From NCBI GenBank assembly GCA_947493885.1, contig CANLTE010000001.1:434001-498000 (forward strand): a DNA stretch of 64,000 nt. Reading direction: 5' to 3'. A program made the translations under genes and the position numbers. The notes below the pieces were generated by a model. The model searched no databases. It was not told where the DNA came from and saw nothing but the letters and a program-made list of their open reading frames with translations. Positions 1 through 9,054 of the stretch are shown here, piece by piece. Position 1 is the stretch's first letter. Each line of letters opens with the position of its first letter. The stretch is from an uncultured Maribacter sp. Lineage in GTDB: Bacteria; Bacteroidota; Bacteroidia; Flavobacteriales; Flavobacteriaceae.

Positions 1-548
1 GTTCCTTCATCTTCACAGTGAGTAGAAATTACCATTTCGGTATTTCTAAATATTTTTTCAATAACCTCCTCATTGTCAACTAGCATATTTCCTGTTGACG
101 ACCCTAAAAAAAGCTTTACTCCAGAACAAGCGTTTTTATCTAACTTTTTTAACTCCTCTAAATTATCGTTAGTTCCGCCAAACAAAAAGGAGTAGTTTGC
201 ATATGAACTTTCTTTAGCCATAGCAAATTTTTCCTCAAGTTTTTCAATGGTAGTAGTTTGCGGGGTTGTATTTGGTTGTTCCATAAAGGTTGTAATTCCC
301 CCAGCAACCGCTGCTCTACTTTCACTTTCAATATTCCCTTTATGAGTTAACCCTGGCTCTCTAAAATGAACTTGGTCATCAATAACTCCAGGTAATACAT
401 ATTTCCCGTTTGCATTTATTATTTCCGCATCGGCATCGGTAATATCAATATCGATTCTGGAAATCACCTCTCCCTCAATCAAAATATCACTTTCAAAAAT
501 CGTATTTTCATTAACGATTTTGGCATTTTTTATCAGAACCTTACTCAT
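1..548 (-). CDS. Dihydroorotase family protein, partial (C-terminus outside window)
   Basis: This reads from ATG at 548 off the left edge, so only the N-terminal 182 residues are visible. The amidohydrolase start is clear: an N-terminal beta segment, then IDDQVHFREPG at about residues 56-66, and later a GGITTFMEQPNT stretch and a THCED motif. The family normally hydrolyses dihydroorotate in de novo pyrimidine synthesis and uses an HxH metal motif before the REPG. Here the first His is Gln (Q59) and the second is kept (H61). It lies 8 bases after the glycosyltransferase on the same strand, so the two are probably co-transcribed. The family call is firm; the exact substrate is less so. Confidence 0.85.
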   Translation of the reverse strand, partial: MSKVLIKNAKIVNENTIFESDILIEGEVISRIDIDITDADAEIINANGKYVLPGVIDDQVHFREPGLTHKGNIESESRAAVAGGITTFMEQPNTTPQTTTIEKLEEKFAMAKESSYANYSFLFGGTNDNLEELKKLDKNACSGVKLFLGSSTGNMLVDNEEVIEKIFRNTEMVISTHCEDEG

Positions 549-556
549 AATTATTG

Positions 557-1279
557 TTACTTTTTTCGAAATAAACTTCTAATTTTCATCATAAAAACAC
601 CAAAAATAGCCTCCTTTACAATTGAACCACTCATTTTTGATTTTCCTTTTACCCTATCTCTGAAAATTATAGATACCTCATCTATTTTAAACCCTTTTAA
701 ATACGCTTTAAACTTCATCTCAATTTGAAAAGCATACCCAACAAATCTAACAGAATCCAAATCAATGGTTTCTAAAACCTTTCTTTTATAACCTACAAAA
801 CCTGCTGTTGGATCATGTACCCTCATACCAGTAATTATCTTCACATAAAATGATGCTCCGTATGACAGGAGTACTCTATGCAAAGGCCAGTCTACAACAT
901 TTACTCCCTTTTTATACCGTGACCCTACCACAACATCGGCGTTATTTTTAAATGCATTAAGCAATCTGGGTAAATCTGTAGGGTCATGAGAAAAGTCTGC
1001 ATCCATTTCAAATATGTTGTCATATTCTTTTTGAATTGCCCACTTAAAACCATGTATATATGCTGTTCCTAAACCTGACTTTTCCTTTCTGATTTCTAGA
1101 AAAAGTTGCTCTGGAAAATCACCTTGCATTTCTTGTACTTTAGCACCAGTGCCGTCTGGAGAGTTATCATCAACAATAAGTACGTTAAACTTTTTTCTAA
1201 GCTTGAAAACCGCCTTTACAATTGACTCAATATTTTCAATTTCATTGTATGTAGGAATTATGACAAGGCTTTTTGACAT
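557..1279 (-). CDS. Family 2 glycosyltransferase, polyprenol-phosphate mannose synthase-like
   Basis: A 240-residue GT-A type enzyme without membrane helices, the length of the dolichol/polyprenol monophosphate mannose synthase family. It has the N-terminal IPTYNE motif, DDNSPDGTG at about residues 37-45, the metal-binding DADFSHDP at about 92-99, and a C-terminal basic part. Family members move a sugar from a nucleotide donor to polyprenyl phosphate on the cytoplasmic face. The divergent gene at 1418 is a GT39-type integral membrane enzyme that uses polyprenyl-phosphate sugars, which suggests the two form a donor/transferase pair. The sugar is not readable from the sequence. Confidence 0.85.
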   Translation of the reverse strand: MSKSLVIIPTYNEIENIESIVKAVFKLRKKFNVLIVDDNSPDGTGAKVQEMQGDFPEQLFLEIRKEKSGLGTAYIHGFKWAIQKEYDNIFEMDADFSHDPTDLPRLLNAFKNNADVVVGSRYKKGVNVVDWPLHRVLLSYGASFYVKIITGMRVHDPTAGFVGYKRKVLETIDLDSVRFVGYAFQIEMKFKAYLKGFKIDEVSIIFRDRVKGKSKMSGSIVKEAIFGVFMMKIRSLFRKK

Positions 1280-1417
1280 TGAATTTGTTGTATTTGAGCA
1301 AAAATAGTGTTTTAATTACTCTAGGAAAATGTCATCATCTATTTTATCATTTTTTTAAACTATTTGTTATAGGGTATTATTTGTAATTTTGAATTTCAAT
1401 AATCAAATAGTATACAA

Positions 1418-3085
1418 TTGAAACTTCCAAGATTATTTATTTATCTATTAGGTGCTCTTTTAATTATTAATGTACTACAATCCTATTTTACCCAATTAAT
1501 TTTTGACGAAGCCTATTATTGGCATTTTTCTCAAAATCTTGATTGGGGATATTTTGATCACCCACCTATGATGGCGTATTGGGCTCGTTTAGGAAGTATT
1601 TTTTTTAACGGAGAACTTGGCATTAGATTTATAAGTTGCCTTTCTTCTTTAGGAATTTTTATTGCAATTTGGTTAATGATTGATCATCCTAAAAAAAACA
1701 AGCACATCATCCCTTTTTTTGTGTTGTTATTTTCAATGACACTTTTAAATGCTTACGGTTTTTACATACTTCCAGATACTCCACTGTTGTTTTTTACAAG
1801 TTGTTTTTTACTGACTTATAAAAAGTTTTTGAGCAACCAATCTATTCTTACAAGTATTGTACTTGGGGTGTTTATGGCAGCTTTAATGTACAGTAAATAT
1901 CACGCGGTATTGGTAATATTTTTTGTGTTGTTATCCAATCTAAATCTGGTGAAAAACAAATATGCTTGGTTAGCTGTATTTGTTTCGTTAGCTTGTTTTG
2001 CCCCTCATTTATATTGGCTTTACGAGCGTGATTTTGTTTCTATACAATATCATTTGTTTGAAAGATCAAACAGTACCTATGCCTTTCACAAAAACACCCT
2101 TGGTTATTTTGTAAACCTTATTGCCATATTAGGTTTCACTTTTCCATGGGTTTATAAAGCGCTTTATAAAACAAAGGCAAACAACAAATTTACTAAAGCG
2201 CTCCTTTATTTAATTTATGGAGTTTTGGTCTTCTTTTTTGTTTCAAGTTTTAATCGACAAATACAGGCGCAGTGGGTTGTTGTAATTTCTATTCCTTTAG
2301 CAATACTGGCATTTAACCATATGCTTAATAATCAAAATGACGCAAAATGGATTATACGAATGGGAGTATTAAACATTGCAATAATTTTGTTTTTAAGATT
2401 AGGTTTGGCGTACTCTCCTTTACTACCAATAAAATATGAGAACCAAGGAAATAAAGAATGGGTACAAAAAGTTTTAGAATTTGCGGGAGACAACCCTGTA
2501 GTTTTTGAAAATTCATATAGAAACGCCCCGATGTATGCATTTTACTCTGGTAAAGATTCATATTCATTAAACAATTCTTATTACCGGCAAAACCAATATT
2601 CTATTGATGATTCAGAATCTAAAGTTCAGCACAAAAAAGTTCTGCATATTTCAAGGTATAAAAGAGCAAATACTGTTTTTGAAGTTGAAAACATTAACAA
2701 ATCTCCTTATTACGGTAGGTGGATAGATAATTTTGAAACATTTAGAAAACTAAGATGTATACTTGACCTAAAAGAGGTAGATTTAAACACAACCAAAGAA
2801 CTCAACTTTCATTTATACAATCCCTATAATAAACCCATAGCTTTAAAAAAGTTGAAATTTGGCATAGCTTATATGAATAAGTTTAAAAAAACACAGGAGA
2901 TTATTAACATTGTACCTACACTTAAAAACGGTGCTGTAAAAGAAATTAAAGCCAAAGACTCTTTAGAATATGTTTTCACCTTTAAAAAACCTACGAAAGA
3001 AAACGTAGATTATTTAAGAATTGTAATTTCCGAAAACAACCAACTCCACGGCTTAAATGGCTCTAGTATTAAATTAATTAAGTAA
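1418..3085 (+). CDS. GT39-type (ArnT/PMT-like) membrane glycosyltransferase
   Basis: A 555-residue protein with about ten hydrophobic segments in the first 340 residues and a soluble C-terminal domain of about 200 residues. The first loop carries DEAYYWHFSQ and DHPPM at about residues 30-50, which are the catalytic-loop signatures of the ArnT/PMT family. These enzymes take a sugar from a polyprenyl phosphate and attach it to lipid A or protein outside the inner membrane. The start used is TTG at 1418, the first one that keeps the N-terminal helix; a later ATG would cut into conserved sequence. It stops 2 bases before the DUF4271 gene, so it probably heads a three-gene operon with DUF4271 and hemD. 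Confidence 0.82.
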   Translation: MKLPRLFIYLLGALLIINVLQSYFTQLIFDEAYYWHFSQNLDWGYFDHPPMMAYWARLGSIFFNGELGIRFISCLSSLGIFIAIWLMIDHPKKNKHIIPFFVLLFSMTLLNAYGFYILPDTPLLFFTSCFLLTYKKFLSNQSILTSIVLGVFMAALMYSKYHAVLVIFFVLLSNLNLVKNKYAWLAVFVSLACFAPHLYWLYERDFVSIQYHLFERSNSTYAFHKNTLGYFVNLIAILGFTFPWVYKALYKTKANNKFTKALLYLIYGVLVFFFVSSFNRQIQAQWVVVISIPLAILAFNHMLNNQNDAKWIIRMGVLNIAIILFLRLGLAYSPLLPIKYENQGNKEWVQKVLEFAGDNPVVFENSYRNAPMYAFYSGKDSYSLNNSYYRQNQYSIDDSESKVQHKKVLHISRYKRANTVFEVENINKSPYYGRWIDNFETFRKLRCILDLKEVDLNTTKELNFHLYNPYNKPIALKKLKFGIAYMNKFKKTQEIINIVPTLKNGAVKEIKAKDSLEYVFTFKKPTKENVDYLRIVISENNQLHGLNGSSIKLIK

Positions 3086-3087
3086 AA

Positions 3088-3741
3088 ATGGAATCTATAC
3101 TAAGAAACAGTGCCGATAACAGCTGGATTACCTTATTAATTTTTGGCAGTCTTATTTTTGTAATTGTTGCCAAAAAACTTTTCCATGCACGTTTCTTAAA
3201 TTTTATAATACTACCATTTAATAACAAGTACATTTTTATGTACAATAAAAAAGAAAAATTAGGCAACTGGTTTCATGTTTTCTTTACCATTTTTCAAATC
3301 ATAAACTTTTCGTTGTTTCTTTTTTTAAGTTACCAGATTTTAGTTTCTGATGTAAACTACTCTAAACCCGTAATATACTTTGTTATTCTTGGTGGTTTGG
3401 TTCTTTTTTTAACTTTAAAAATTATATTACAACTTAGCAATGGCTTTGTATTCAACAATAACAAAATAATCACAGAGATTATTTTCAAAAAAATGTCGTA
3501 CCTAAACCATAGTAGTATACTAATGTTCATTGCTAATGTTATACTAACTTATATTGCAAAAGACTCTAGTATTGTTGTTTATATTACAATTAGTCTGGTT
3601 ATACTCGAGAACAGTATTGGACTTATAGACTTGTTAAAGAATCATCAAAAATTCCTAGCTAATAATTTTTTCTATTTTATTTTGTACCTTTGCGCACTCG
3701 AAATTGGCCCTATCATAATAGTCCGAAGCCTTCTTAAATAG
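3088..3741 (+). CDS. DUF4271 membrane protein
   Basis: A 217-residue protein with a soluble N-terminal stretch and six or so hydrophobic helices. It matches the Bacteroidota family DUF4271, which is commonly found directly before uroporphyrinogen-III synthase, as here. The function is unknown. A soluble N-terminal part contains an FxxxNKYIFMYNKKEK stretch before the first strong helix. A promoter-like TACCTTTG (3685-3692) lies near its 3' end and could drive hemD separately. The gene starts 2 bases after the glycosyltransferase stop and ends 8 bases before hemD, consistent with co-transcription. Confidence 0.8.
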   Translation: MESILRNSADNSWITLLIFGSLIFVIVAKKLFHARFLNFIILPFNNKYIFMYNKKEKLGNWFHVFFTIFQIINFSLFLFLSYQILVSDVNYSKPVIYFVILGGLVLFLTLKIILQLSNGFVFNNNKIITEIIFKKMSYLNHSSILMFIANVILTYIAKDSSIVVYITISLVILENSIGLIDLLKNHQKFLANNFFYFILYLCALEIGPIIIVRSLLK

Positions 3742-3749
3742 TTCATTAT

Positions 3750-4496
3750 ATGAAAATAAAGACGATTTTAGTCTCTCAACCAGAACCTAAAATGGAAAAC
3801 TCTCCTTATTCAAGACTAATTGATAAGGAAAAGGTGAAAGTTGATTTTAGACCCTTTATTCATGTTGAAGGAGTAGATGCAAAAAGCGTGCGTCAACAAA
3901 AAATAGACCTTTCAAAGTATACAGCAATAATACTTACAAGTAGAAATGCTGTAGACCATTTTTTTAGAATAGCAGAAGAAATGCGATTTAAAGTTCCTGA
4001 TTCAATGAAATATTTTTGTCAATCAGAAGCTGTTGCTTATTACCTTCAAAAGTATGTAGTATATCGTAAGCGTAAGATTTATGTTGGTAAAATGAATTTT
4101 GCCGATTTAGTTACACTCTTTAAAAAATATAAAGACGAAACTTTCTTGCTTCCGTCTTCAGATGTTTTAAAACCTATTGTTCCTGAAACGTTAGATAAAC
4201 TTGGAATTAACTGGACAAGAGGCATTTTTTATAAAACAGTTATAAGTGATTTATCTGATTTACGAGATGTATATTATGATGTTTTAGTTTTCTTTAGTCC
4301 TTCAGGAATTGAATCTCTGCTAAAGAATTTTCCTGACTTTGAGCAAAAGGATACAAGAATAGCAGTATTCGGAAACTCTACTGTAAAAGCAGCCACAGCA
4401 GCTGGTTTACGTATTGATATTAAAGCACCAACGCCAGAAACACCTTCAATGACAATGGCATTGCAAAAATATATTAACGACGCTAACAAAAAGTAA
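3750..4496 (+). CDS. hemD: Uroporphyrinogen-III synthase
   Basis: A 248-residue cytosolic enzyme that cyclises hydroxymethylbilane to uroporphyrinogen III, the branch-point step of haem and sirohaem synthesis. It shows the two-lobe HemD pattern: an N-terminal VSQPEP strand, ILTSRNAVDHFF at about residues 61-72, and a C-terminal lobe with VLVFFSPSGIESLL (about 178-191) followed by IAVFGNSTVKAA. HemD is poorly conserved in sequence, but these blocks and the DUF4271 neighbour make the call good. Transcription ends at the hairpin at 4518-4555. Confidence 0.88.
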   Translation: MKIKTILVSQPEPKMENSPYSRLIDKEKVKVDFRPFIHVEGVDAKSVRQQKIDLSKYTAIILTSRNAVDHFFRIAEEMRFKVPDSMKYFCQSEAVAYYLQKYVVYRKRKIYVGKMNFADLVTLFKKYKDETFLLPSSDVLKPIVPETLDKLGINWTRGIFYKTVISDLSDLRDVYYDVLVFFSPSGIESLLKNFPDFEQKDTRIAVFGNSTVKAATAAGLRIDIKAPTPETPSMTMALQKYINDANKK

Positions 4497-4517
4497 TTGT
4501 AGCGTTCTCAATCTAAT

Positions 4518-4555
4518 AAAAAACCCGAAGGTTAGAACTTCGGGTTTTGTTTTTT
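4518..4555. terminator. Bidirectional terminator between hemD and pckA
   Basis: An 11-bp perfect inverted repeat, AAAACCCGAAG (4520-4530) and CTTCGGGTTTT (4538-4548), with a 7-base loop and T-rich flanks on both strands. It lies between two convergent genes and can serve both. Confidence 0.85.
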
Positions 4556-6164
4556 AATGAGCGTAACGTTGCGGTCCGCCTCTCCTTATTTCTTCACTTG
4601 CGTAAGATTCAAATTTCTTAAAATTCTCTCGAAACGCATTTGATAACTTAAACGCCGTGTTATAATATTTTTCATCATTATTCCATGTAGACCTTGGACT
4701 TAAAACCTCTGTTGGTACACCTGGACAGCTTCTAGGTTGAGCAACGCCAAAAACCGAATGTATGTGGTATGTGTCGTAAGAGTACATCCCCAAGTCTCCG
4801 TTTAAAGCCGCATGTATCATAGCCCTAGTGTATTTTAATTTCATACGTGTACCCACACCATAAGGGCCTCCTGTCCAACCTGTGTTCACCAACCACACGT
4901 TAACACCAGCCTCCAACATTTTTTTACTCAACATTTCAGCATAAGCGGTAGGATGCAATGGCATAAAAGGTGCTCCAAAACAGGCAGAAAAAGAAGGTAC
5001 AGGCTCAACAACTCCAGCCTCTGTTCCTGCAACTTTTGCAGTATAACCTGAAATAAAATGATACGCTGCTTGACTTGGTGTTAATTTTGATATTGGAGGC
5101 AATACACCAAAGGCATCCGCTGTTAAAAAGAATATATTCTTTGGGTTTGTACCCATTGAAGGTTGTTTAATATTATCAATATGATAAATAGGATAACTAA
5201 CTCTTGTATTTTGCGTGATAGACGTATCCGCAAAATCAACTTCATCTGAAGCGTCCAATATCACATTTTCTAAAATTGCACCTTTTTTAATTGCACCATA
5301 TATCTCTGGTTCATTATCCTTAGAAAGGTTTATAACTTTAGCGTAACACCCTCCTTCAAAATTAAAAACTGCATTTTCATTGTTCCAACCATGTTCATCA
5401 TCTCCAATTAATTTTCTAGTAGAGTCTGTAGACAATGTTGTTTTTCCCGTTCCAGAAAGGCCAAAGAATATTGCAGTATCACCTTTTTTACCAACGTTGG
5501 CAGAACAATGCATGGGCAAAGTGTTTTTCTGCACGGGCAAAATAAAATTCAATGCAGAGAAAATTCCTTTTTTAATCTCTCCCGTATAACCGGTTCCTCC
5601 TATTAAAGCTATTTTCTTTTTAAAATTTAAAATTGCAAAATTATGCTGTCTAGTTCCATCTTCTTTTGCTACTGCCATAAAACCAGGAGCATTTACAACT
5701 GTCCATTCCGCATCAAAATTTTTTAGCTCTTCATCTGTAGGTCGTAAAAACATGTTATAAGCAAACATATTGGACCACGGATATTCGTTAATTACTCGAA
5801 TATTCATTCTGTAATTTGCATCAGCGCAAGCATAACATTCTCGAACAAAAAGTTCTTTCTCATTTAAATATGCTATAACCTTATCATACAGCTTATCAAA
5901 AGCATCGGGCGCAAAAGGTATATTAATGTTTCCCCACCATACTTTGTCTTCGGTAATATTATCTTTAACAATAAACCTGTCCATAGGCGACCTTCCTGTA
6001 AACTCTCCAGTGTTAATCGCCAATGCACCATTAGACGCCTCCTTCCCCATTCCTCTCTCAATACTAATCTCATGAAGTTTTTCTGGAGGCAACTGATAAT
6101 GTATATTATCATGCGTAATTCCATAGCTCCTTAATGAAACTGTTTTTACTCCCTGTTTAAACAT
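4554..6164 (-). CDS. pckA: Phosphoenolpyruvate carboxykinase (ATP)
   Basis: A 536-residue enzyme that converts oxaloacetate and ATP to phosphoenolpyruvate, CO2 and ADP, the first committed step of gluconeogenesis. The ATP-type kinase P-loop GLSGTGKTTLS is at about residues 234-244, followed by the metal-binding GDDEHGW. The substrate-binding FTGRSPMDRF is near residue 55 and GPYGVGTRMKL near 435. Length is normal for the family. The stop lies in the T-tract of the terminator shared with hemD. A TAATTTTG element at 6193-6200 on this strand is a possible -7 box. Confidence 0.97.
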   Translation of the reverse strand: MFKQGVKTVSLRSYGITHDNIHYQLPPEKLHEISIERGMGKEASNGALAINTGEFTGRSPMDRFIVKDNITEDKVWWGNINIPFAPDAFDKLYDKVIAYLNEKELFVRECYACADANYRMNIRVINEYPWSNMFAYNMFLRPTDEELKNFDAEWTVVNAPGFMAVAKEDGTRQHNFAILNFKKKIALIGGTGYTGEIKKGIFSALNFILPVQKNTLPMHCSANVGKKGDTAIFFGLSGTGKTTLSTDSTRKLIGDDEHGWNNENAVFNFEGGCYAKVINLSKDNEPEIYGAIKKGAILENVILDASDEVDFADTSITQNTRVSYPIYHIDNIKQPSMGTNPKNIFFLTADAFGVLPPISKLTPSQAAYHFISGYTAKVAGTEAGVVEPVPSFSACFGAPFMPLHPTAYAEMLSKKMLEAGVNVWLVNTGWTGGPYGVGTRMKLKYTRAMIHAALNGDLGMYSYDTYHIHSVFGVAQPRSCPGVPTEVLSPRSTWNNDEKYYNTAFKLSNAFRENFKKFESYASEEIRRGGPQRYAH

Positions 6165-6239
6165 AGTGTAATAATTAGTTGTTTTTAGGGTACAAAATTA
6201 ATGATTAAATACTTTTAACGCATAAATTTTACGAATTTA

Positions 6240-6626
6240 TTAGTCAAAGTGTTTAAAGCATCGATAACCTAAAAGTGCCCAGCCAAGTATAAGAAGTAAG
6301 CCTCCTATTGGGGTTATAAAACCAATTATTTTAAAATCAAAGCTCGTAAGGGTATTCGTGGCTAAAGCATATATTGAGAAAGAAAATAAAACAACTCCAA
6401 TTAAAGTAAGATAATAAATAGGTTTTTTGCTACGTTCAGACAGTCCGTTTAATCCTCCCAAAATCATCAAAAACAAGGCATGATACATTTGGTACCTAAC
6501 ACCTGTTTCAAAAGTAGAAACGGCATCGGCATCAACCAACTTTTCCAATCCGTGTGCTCCAAACGCTCCAAAAATTACACTCAACGCACCTAACAAAATT
6601 CCAGTAATTAAAATTGTTTTGTTCAT
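6240..6626 (-). CDS. DUF423 small membrane protein
   Basis: A 128-residue protein with four predicted membrane helices. The N-terminal GALSVIFGAFGAHGLEK segment and the YQMYHALFL motif at about residues 46-54 are characteristic of DUF423 (YgdD-like) proteins. The biochemical role of the family is not established. It is 75 bases upstream of pckA on the same strand and is probably expressed on its own or weakly with pckA. Confidence 0.85.
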   Translation of the reverse strand: MNKTILITGILLGALSVIFGAFGAHGLEKLVDADAVSTFETGVRYQMYHALFLMILGGLNGLSERSKKPIYYLTLIGVVLFSFSIYALATNTLTSFDFKIIGFITPIGGLLLILGWALLGYRCFKHFD

Positions 6627-6661
6627 AACTTTTTTATCCCTTATTTTTACAAATATAACAT

Positions 6662-6692
6662 TTGAATAACTTAGCAGTTCGTTTTATCTTTA
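6662..6692 (+). promoter_or_regulatory. Candidate promoter for the saccharopine-dehydrogenase-like gene
   Basis: TTG at 6662-6664, a 20-base spacer, and TATCTTTA at 6685-6692 fit the Bacteroidota consensus TTG-N17-23-TANNTTTG with one mismatch. The predicted start of transcription is about 14 bases before the ATG at 6711. Confidence 0.5.
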
Positions 6693-6710
6693 CAAAGCTA
6701 CTGAAAACCT

Positions 6711-8084
6711 ATGTTGCGAAAAATACTTGTTTTAGGTGCTGGAAAATCCACCTCATATTTATTAGATTATTTTTTAGAAAAGTCTATTGAAGAAAAACTT
6801 CAATTAATTATTGGCGATTTACATCCAGAAAATATCTCCAATACCATTAAAAACCATAAGGCTTGTGAGGTAATTAAACTCGATATTTTTGATGAAACTC
6901 AGCGTAAAAAAGAAATCAAGAATAGCGACATCGTGGTATCTATGCTACCACCAAGTTATCATATCAAAATTGCCAAAGATTGTGTAGCTTTCAATAAAAA
7001 TCTAGTCACCGCTTCATATGTAAGTGATGAGATTAAGGCTTTGGACGAACAGGTTAAAAAAAAGGGGCTAGTTTTTATGAATGAAATAGGGCTCGATCCA
7101 GGTATAGATCATATGAGCGCTATGCAAATAATAAATGATATTCGTGCTGACGGAGGTAAAATGTTATTATTTGAGTCATTTACTGGAGGTCTACTTGCCC
7201 CTGAAAGTGATAATGGAATATGGAATTACAAATTTACTTGGAATCCAAAAAATGTAGTTACCGCTGGTCAAGGTGGAGCTGCAAAATTTATTCAAGAAGG
7301 ATCATATAAATATATTCCATACCACAAATTATTTAGGCGTACCGAATTCTTCAATATCGAAGGTTATGGAAGATTTGAAGGTTATGCCAATAGAGACTCC
7401 CTAAACTACAGAGAAGCTTATGGTCTTCAAGATGTACTAACTCTTTATAGGGGCACTATTAGGCGAGTTGGTTTTTCTAAAGCATGGAATATTTTTGTGC
7501 AATTAGGAATGACTGATGATAATTACATCATTGAAAACTCTGAAGGAATGACTTACAGAGAGTTTATAAATTTGTTTTTACCATATTCTCCAACAGACTC
7601 CGTTGAGCTAAAACTCAAACACTACTTAAAAATAGACCAAGACGATTACATCTGGGATAAGCTTGTATCGCTAAATATTTTTGATAATACAAGAGTTATT
7701 AGAAAGAAAAATGCTACCCCTGCACAAGTTCTTCAAATTATTCTTGAAGAAAGTTGGACACTAAACTCCACCGAAAAAGATATGATTGTGATGTATCATA
7801 AATTTGGCTACGAGAAAAATGGAGAAAACAAACAAATAGATTCGCACATGGTTGTAGTAGGTGAAAGCCAAACACACACTGCCATGGCAAAAACGGTTGG
7901 GCTACCCGTTGCAATTGCAACAATACTGATACTAAATAAAAAGATTACCACTCCAGGAGTACAAATCCCTATTCAAAAAGAAGTTTACGAGCCTATTTTA
8001 GAGGAACTAAAGAATTATGGAATTGTATTCAAAGAAAAAGAAGTTCCTTATTTAGGTTATAATCCAGACTCTATTGTAATGTAA
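6711..8084 (+). CDS. Saccharopine dehydrogenase family protein
   Basis: A 457-residue NAD(P)-dependent oxidoreductase. The N-terminal Rossmann motif reads VLGAGKSTSYLLDY (about residues 7-20), followed by the family's VVSMLPPSYH block near residue 80 and NEIGLDPGIDHM near 124-135. The C-terminal half has the saccharopine dehydrogenase fold. Members act in lysine breakdown, either as saccharopine dehydrogenase or lysine 6-dehydrogenase-like enzymes; which one cannot be told here. The Lrp-type regulator gene immediately downstream is a common partner of amino-acid catabolic genes and supports a lysine role. Confidence 0.88.
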   Translation: MLRKILVLGAGKSTSYLLDYFLEKSIEEKLQLIIGDLHPENISNTIKNHKACEVIKLDIFDETQRKKEIKNSDIVVSMLPPSYHIKIAKDCVAFNKNLVTASYVSDEIKALDEQVKKKGLVFMNEIGLDPGIDHMSAMQIINDIRADGGKMLLFESFTGGLLAPESDNGIWNYKFTWNPKNVVTAGQGGAAKFIQEGSYKYIPYHKLFRRTEFFNIEGYGRFEGYANRDSLNYREAYGLQDVLTLYRGTIRRVGFSKAWNIFVQLGMTDDNYIIENSEGMTYREFINLFLPYSPTDSVELKLKHYLKIDQDDYIWDKLVSLNIFDNTRVIRKKNATPAQVLQIILEESWTLNSTEKDMIVMYHKFGYEKNGENKQIDSHMVVVGESQTHTAMAKTVGLPVAIATILILNKKITTPGVQIPIQKEVYEPILEELKNYGIVFKEKEVPYLGYNPDSIVM

Positions 8085-8119
8085 AATTGTACTTTTAATG
8101 ATAATTGAAAGTATTAAGC

Positions 8120-8590
8120 ATGAAAACCACTTACAAAAACGTTAAAATAGACGGTATTGACAAAAAAATATTAAGGTTTTTAATTGAAGATGCCCGAAAA
8201 CCTATTCTTGAAATTGCCAGACAAATAGGCATTTCTGGTGCTGCAATACATCAAAGGCTGCGAAAACTAGAAAGTTCAGGGTTAATTGCTGGTTCTATAT
8301 TAGTATTAAATCCTAAAGTTTTAGGATATACTACCATGGCCTATATTGGTATTTTTTTAGATAAAGCCATGAGTAACCCTGTTGCGGTTAAGGAACTCAA
8401 AAAAATCCCAGAAGTTTTAGAATGTCATTATACCACGGGTAATTGGTCTATTTTAATAAAAGTACTTTGTACTGACAATGAACATCTTATGAATGTGCTT
8501 AATAGAGATATTCAACAAATTGAAGGTGTTTCCAGAACAGAGACATTCATCTCACTGAATCAACAAATAGAAAGACAAATACAGATTTAA
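8120..8590 (+). CDS. Lrp/AsnC family transcriptional regulator
   Basis: A protein of about 156 residues with an N-terminal winged helix-turn-helix (IDKKILRFLIEDARKPILEI then IGISGAAIHQRLRKLESSGLI) and a C-terminal ligand-sensing RAM domain of alpha-beta type. Lrp proteins bind amino acids and control their metabolism. I use ATG at 8120; a TTG at 8105 adds five residues (MKVLS) that the family does not have. It lies 35 bases after the saccharopine-dehydrogenase-like gene and may control it. Confidence 0.9.
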   Translation: MKTTYKNVKIDGIDKKILRFLIEDARKPILEIARQIGISGAAIHQRLRKLESSGLIAGSILVLNPKVLGYTTMAYIGIFLDKAMSNPVAVKELKKIPEVLECHYTTGNWSILIKVLCTDNEHLMNVLNRDIQQIEGVSRTETFISLNQQIERQIQI

Positions 8591-8593
8591 TAT

Positions 8594-8624
8594 TTGGATT
8601 CAATCTAAATAAACTTTAGATTTG
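8594..8624 (+). promoter_or_regulatory. Strong-consensus promoter, possibly giving a leaderless mRNA
   Basis: TTG at 8594-8596, a 20-base spacer, and TAGATTTG at 8617-8624 match the Bacteroidota housekeeping promoter exactly. The final G is only 5 bases before the ATG at 8629, so transcription should start at or next to the start codon. Confidence 0.65.
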
Positions 8625-8628
8625 TCCT

Positions 8629-8955
8629 ATGGTGTTAGTTTACAAATCGGAATTTTATGCCTTGTATCAAAATGATATAGAACGTTGCTATTTCCTAGAT
8701 TTTGGTCATAAAACCATAAAGTTTTCGTTTTGCCAATTACTGGCATTACGGCATAAAATTAATTCCATTTCAATAACCGACCATTTTGATTCCTCTGTAA
8801 ACAAACATGGTTTTGAGGTGCTGACGTTGTGCAATAAATCACATTTATTTGTATTCAACACTTTAGAAATACTGGACTTAAACCAATTAATCCAACAAAG
8901 TTTATTAGCTGTAGGTATTTCTATTCCGTGTAATAGCGTTGCATGCGTTTATTAA
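8629..8955 (+). CDS. Hypothetical protein upstream of ferritin
   Basis: A 108-residue soluble protein that I do not recognise. It is rich in aromatic and hydrophobic residues, with no signal peptide or membrane helix and five scattered cysteines (including the C-terminal SVACVY). It has an exact promoter directly at its ATG (8594-8624) and is followed after about 100 bases by ferritin, which has its own -7 element. The coding call rests on the promoter, the position and the intact frame. No function is proposed. Confidence 0.65.
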   Translation: MVLVYKSEFYALYQNDIERCYFLDFGHKTIKFSFCQLLALRHKINSISITDHFDSSVNKHGFEVLTLCNKSHLFVFNTLEILDLNQLIQQSLLAVGISIPCNSVACVY

Positions 8956-9026
8956 TTTGTAATTTTAAGTAAATTAAGACCGCTTATAAATAAGTTTATC
9001 AACTTATTTTCGTTGTACACTTTAAG

Positions 9027-9034
9027 TATATTTG
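9027..9034 (+). promoter_or_regulatory. -7 promoter element of the ferritin gene
   Basis: TATATTTG matches the TANNTTTG consensus 20 bases before the ferritin ATG. No TTG lies at the usual distance upstream (the nearest, at 9013, is too close), so the gene may need an activator or a weaker -33 box. Confidence 0.5.
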
Positions 9035-9054
9035 AGTAAAACAAACTAGAGCTT

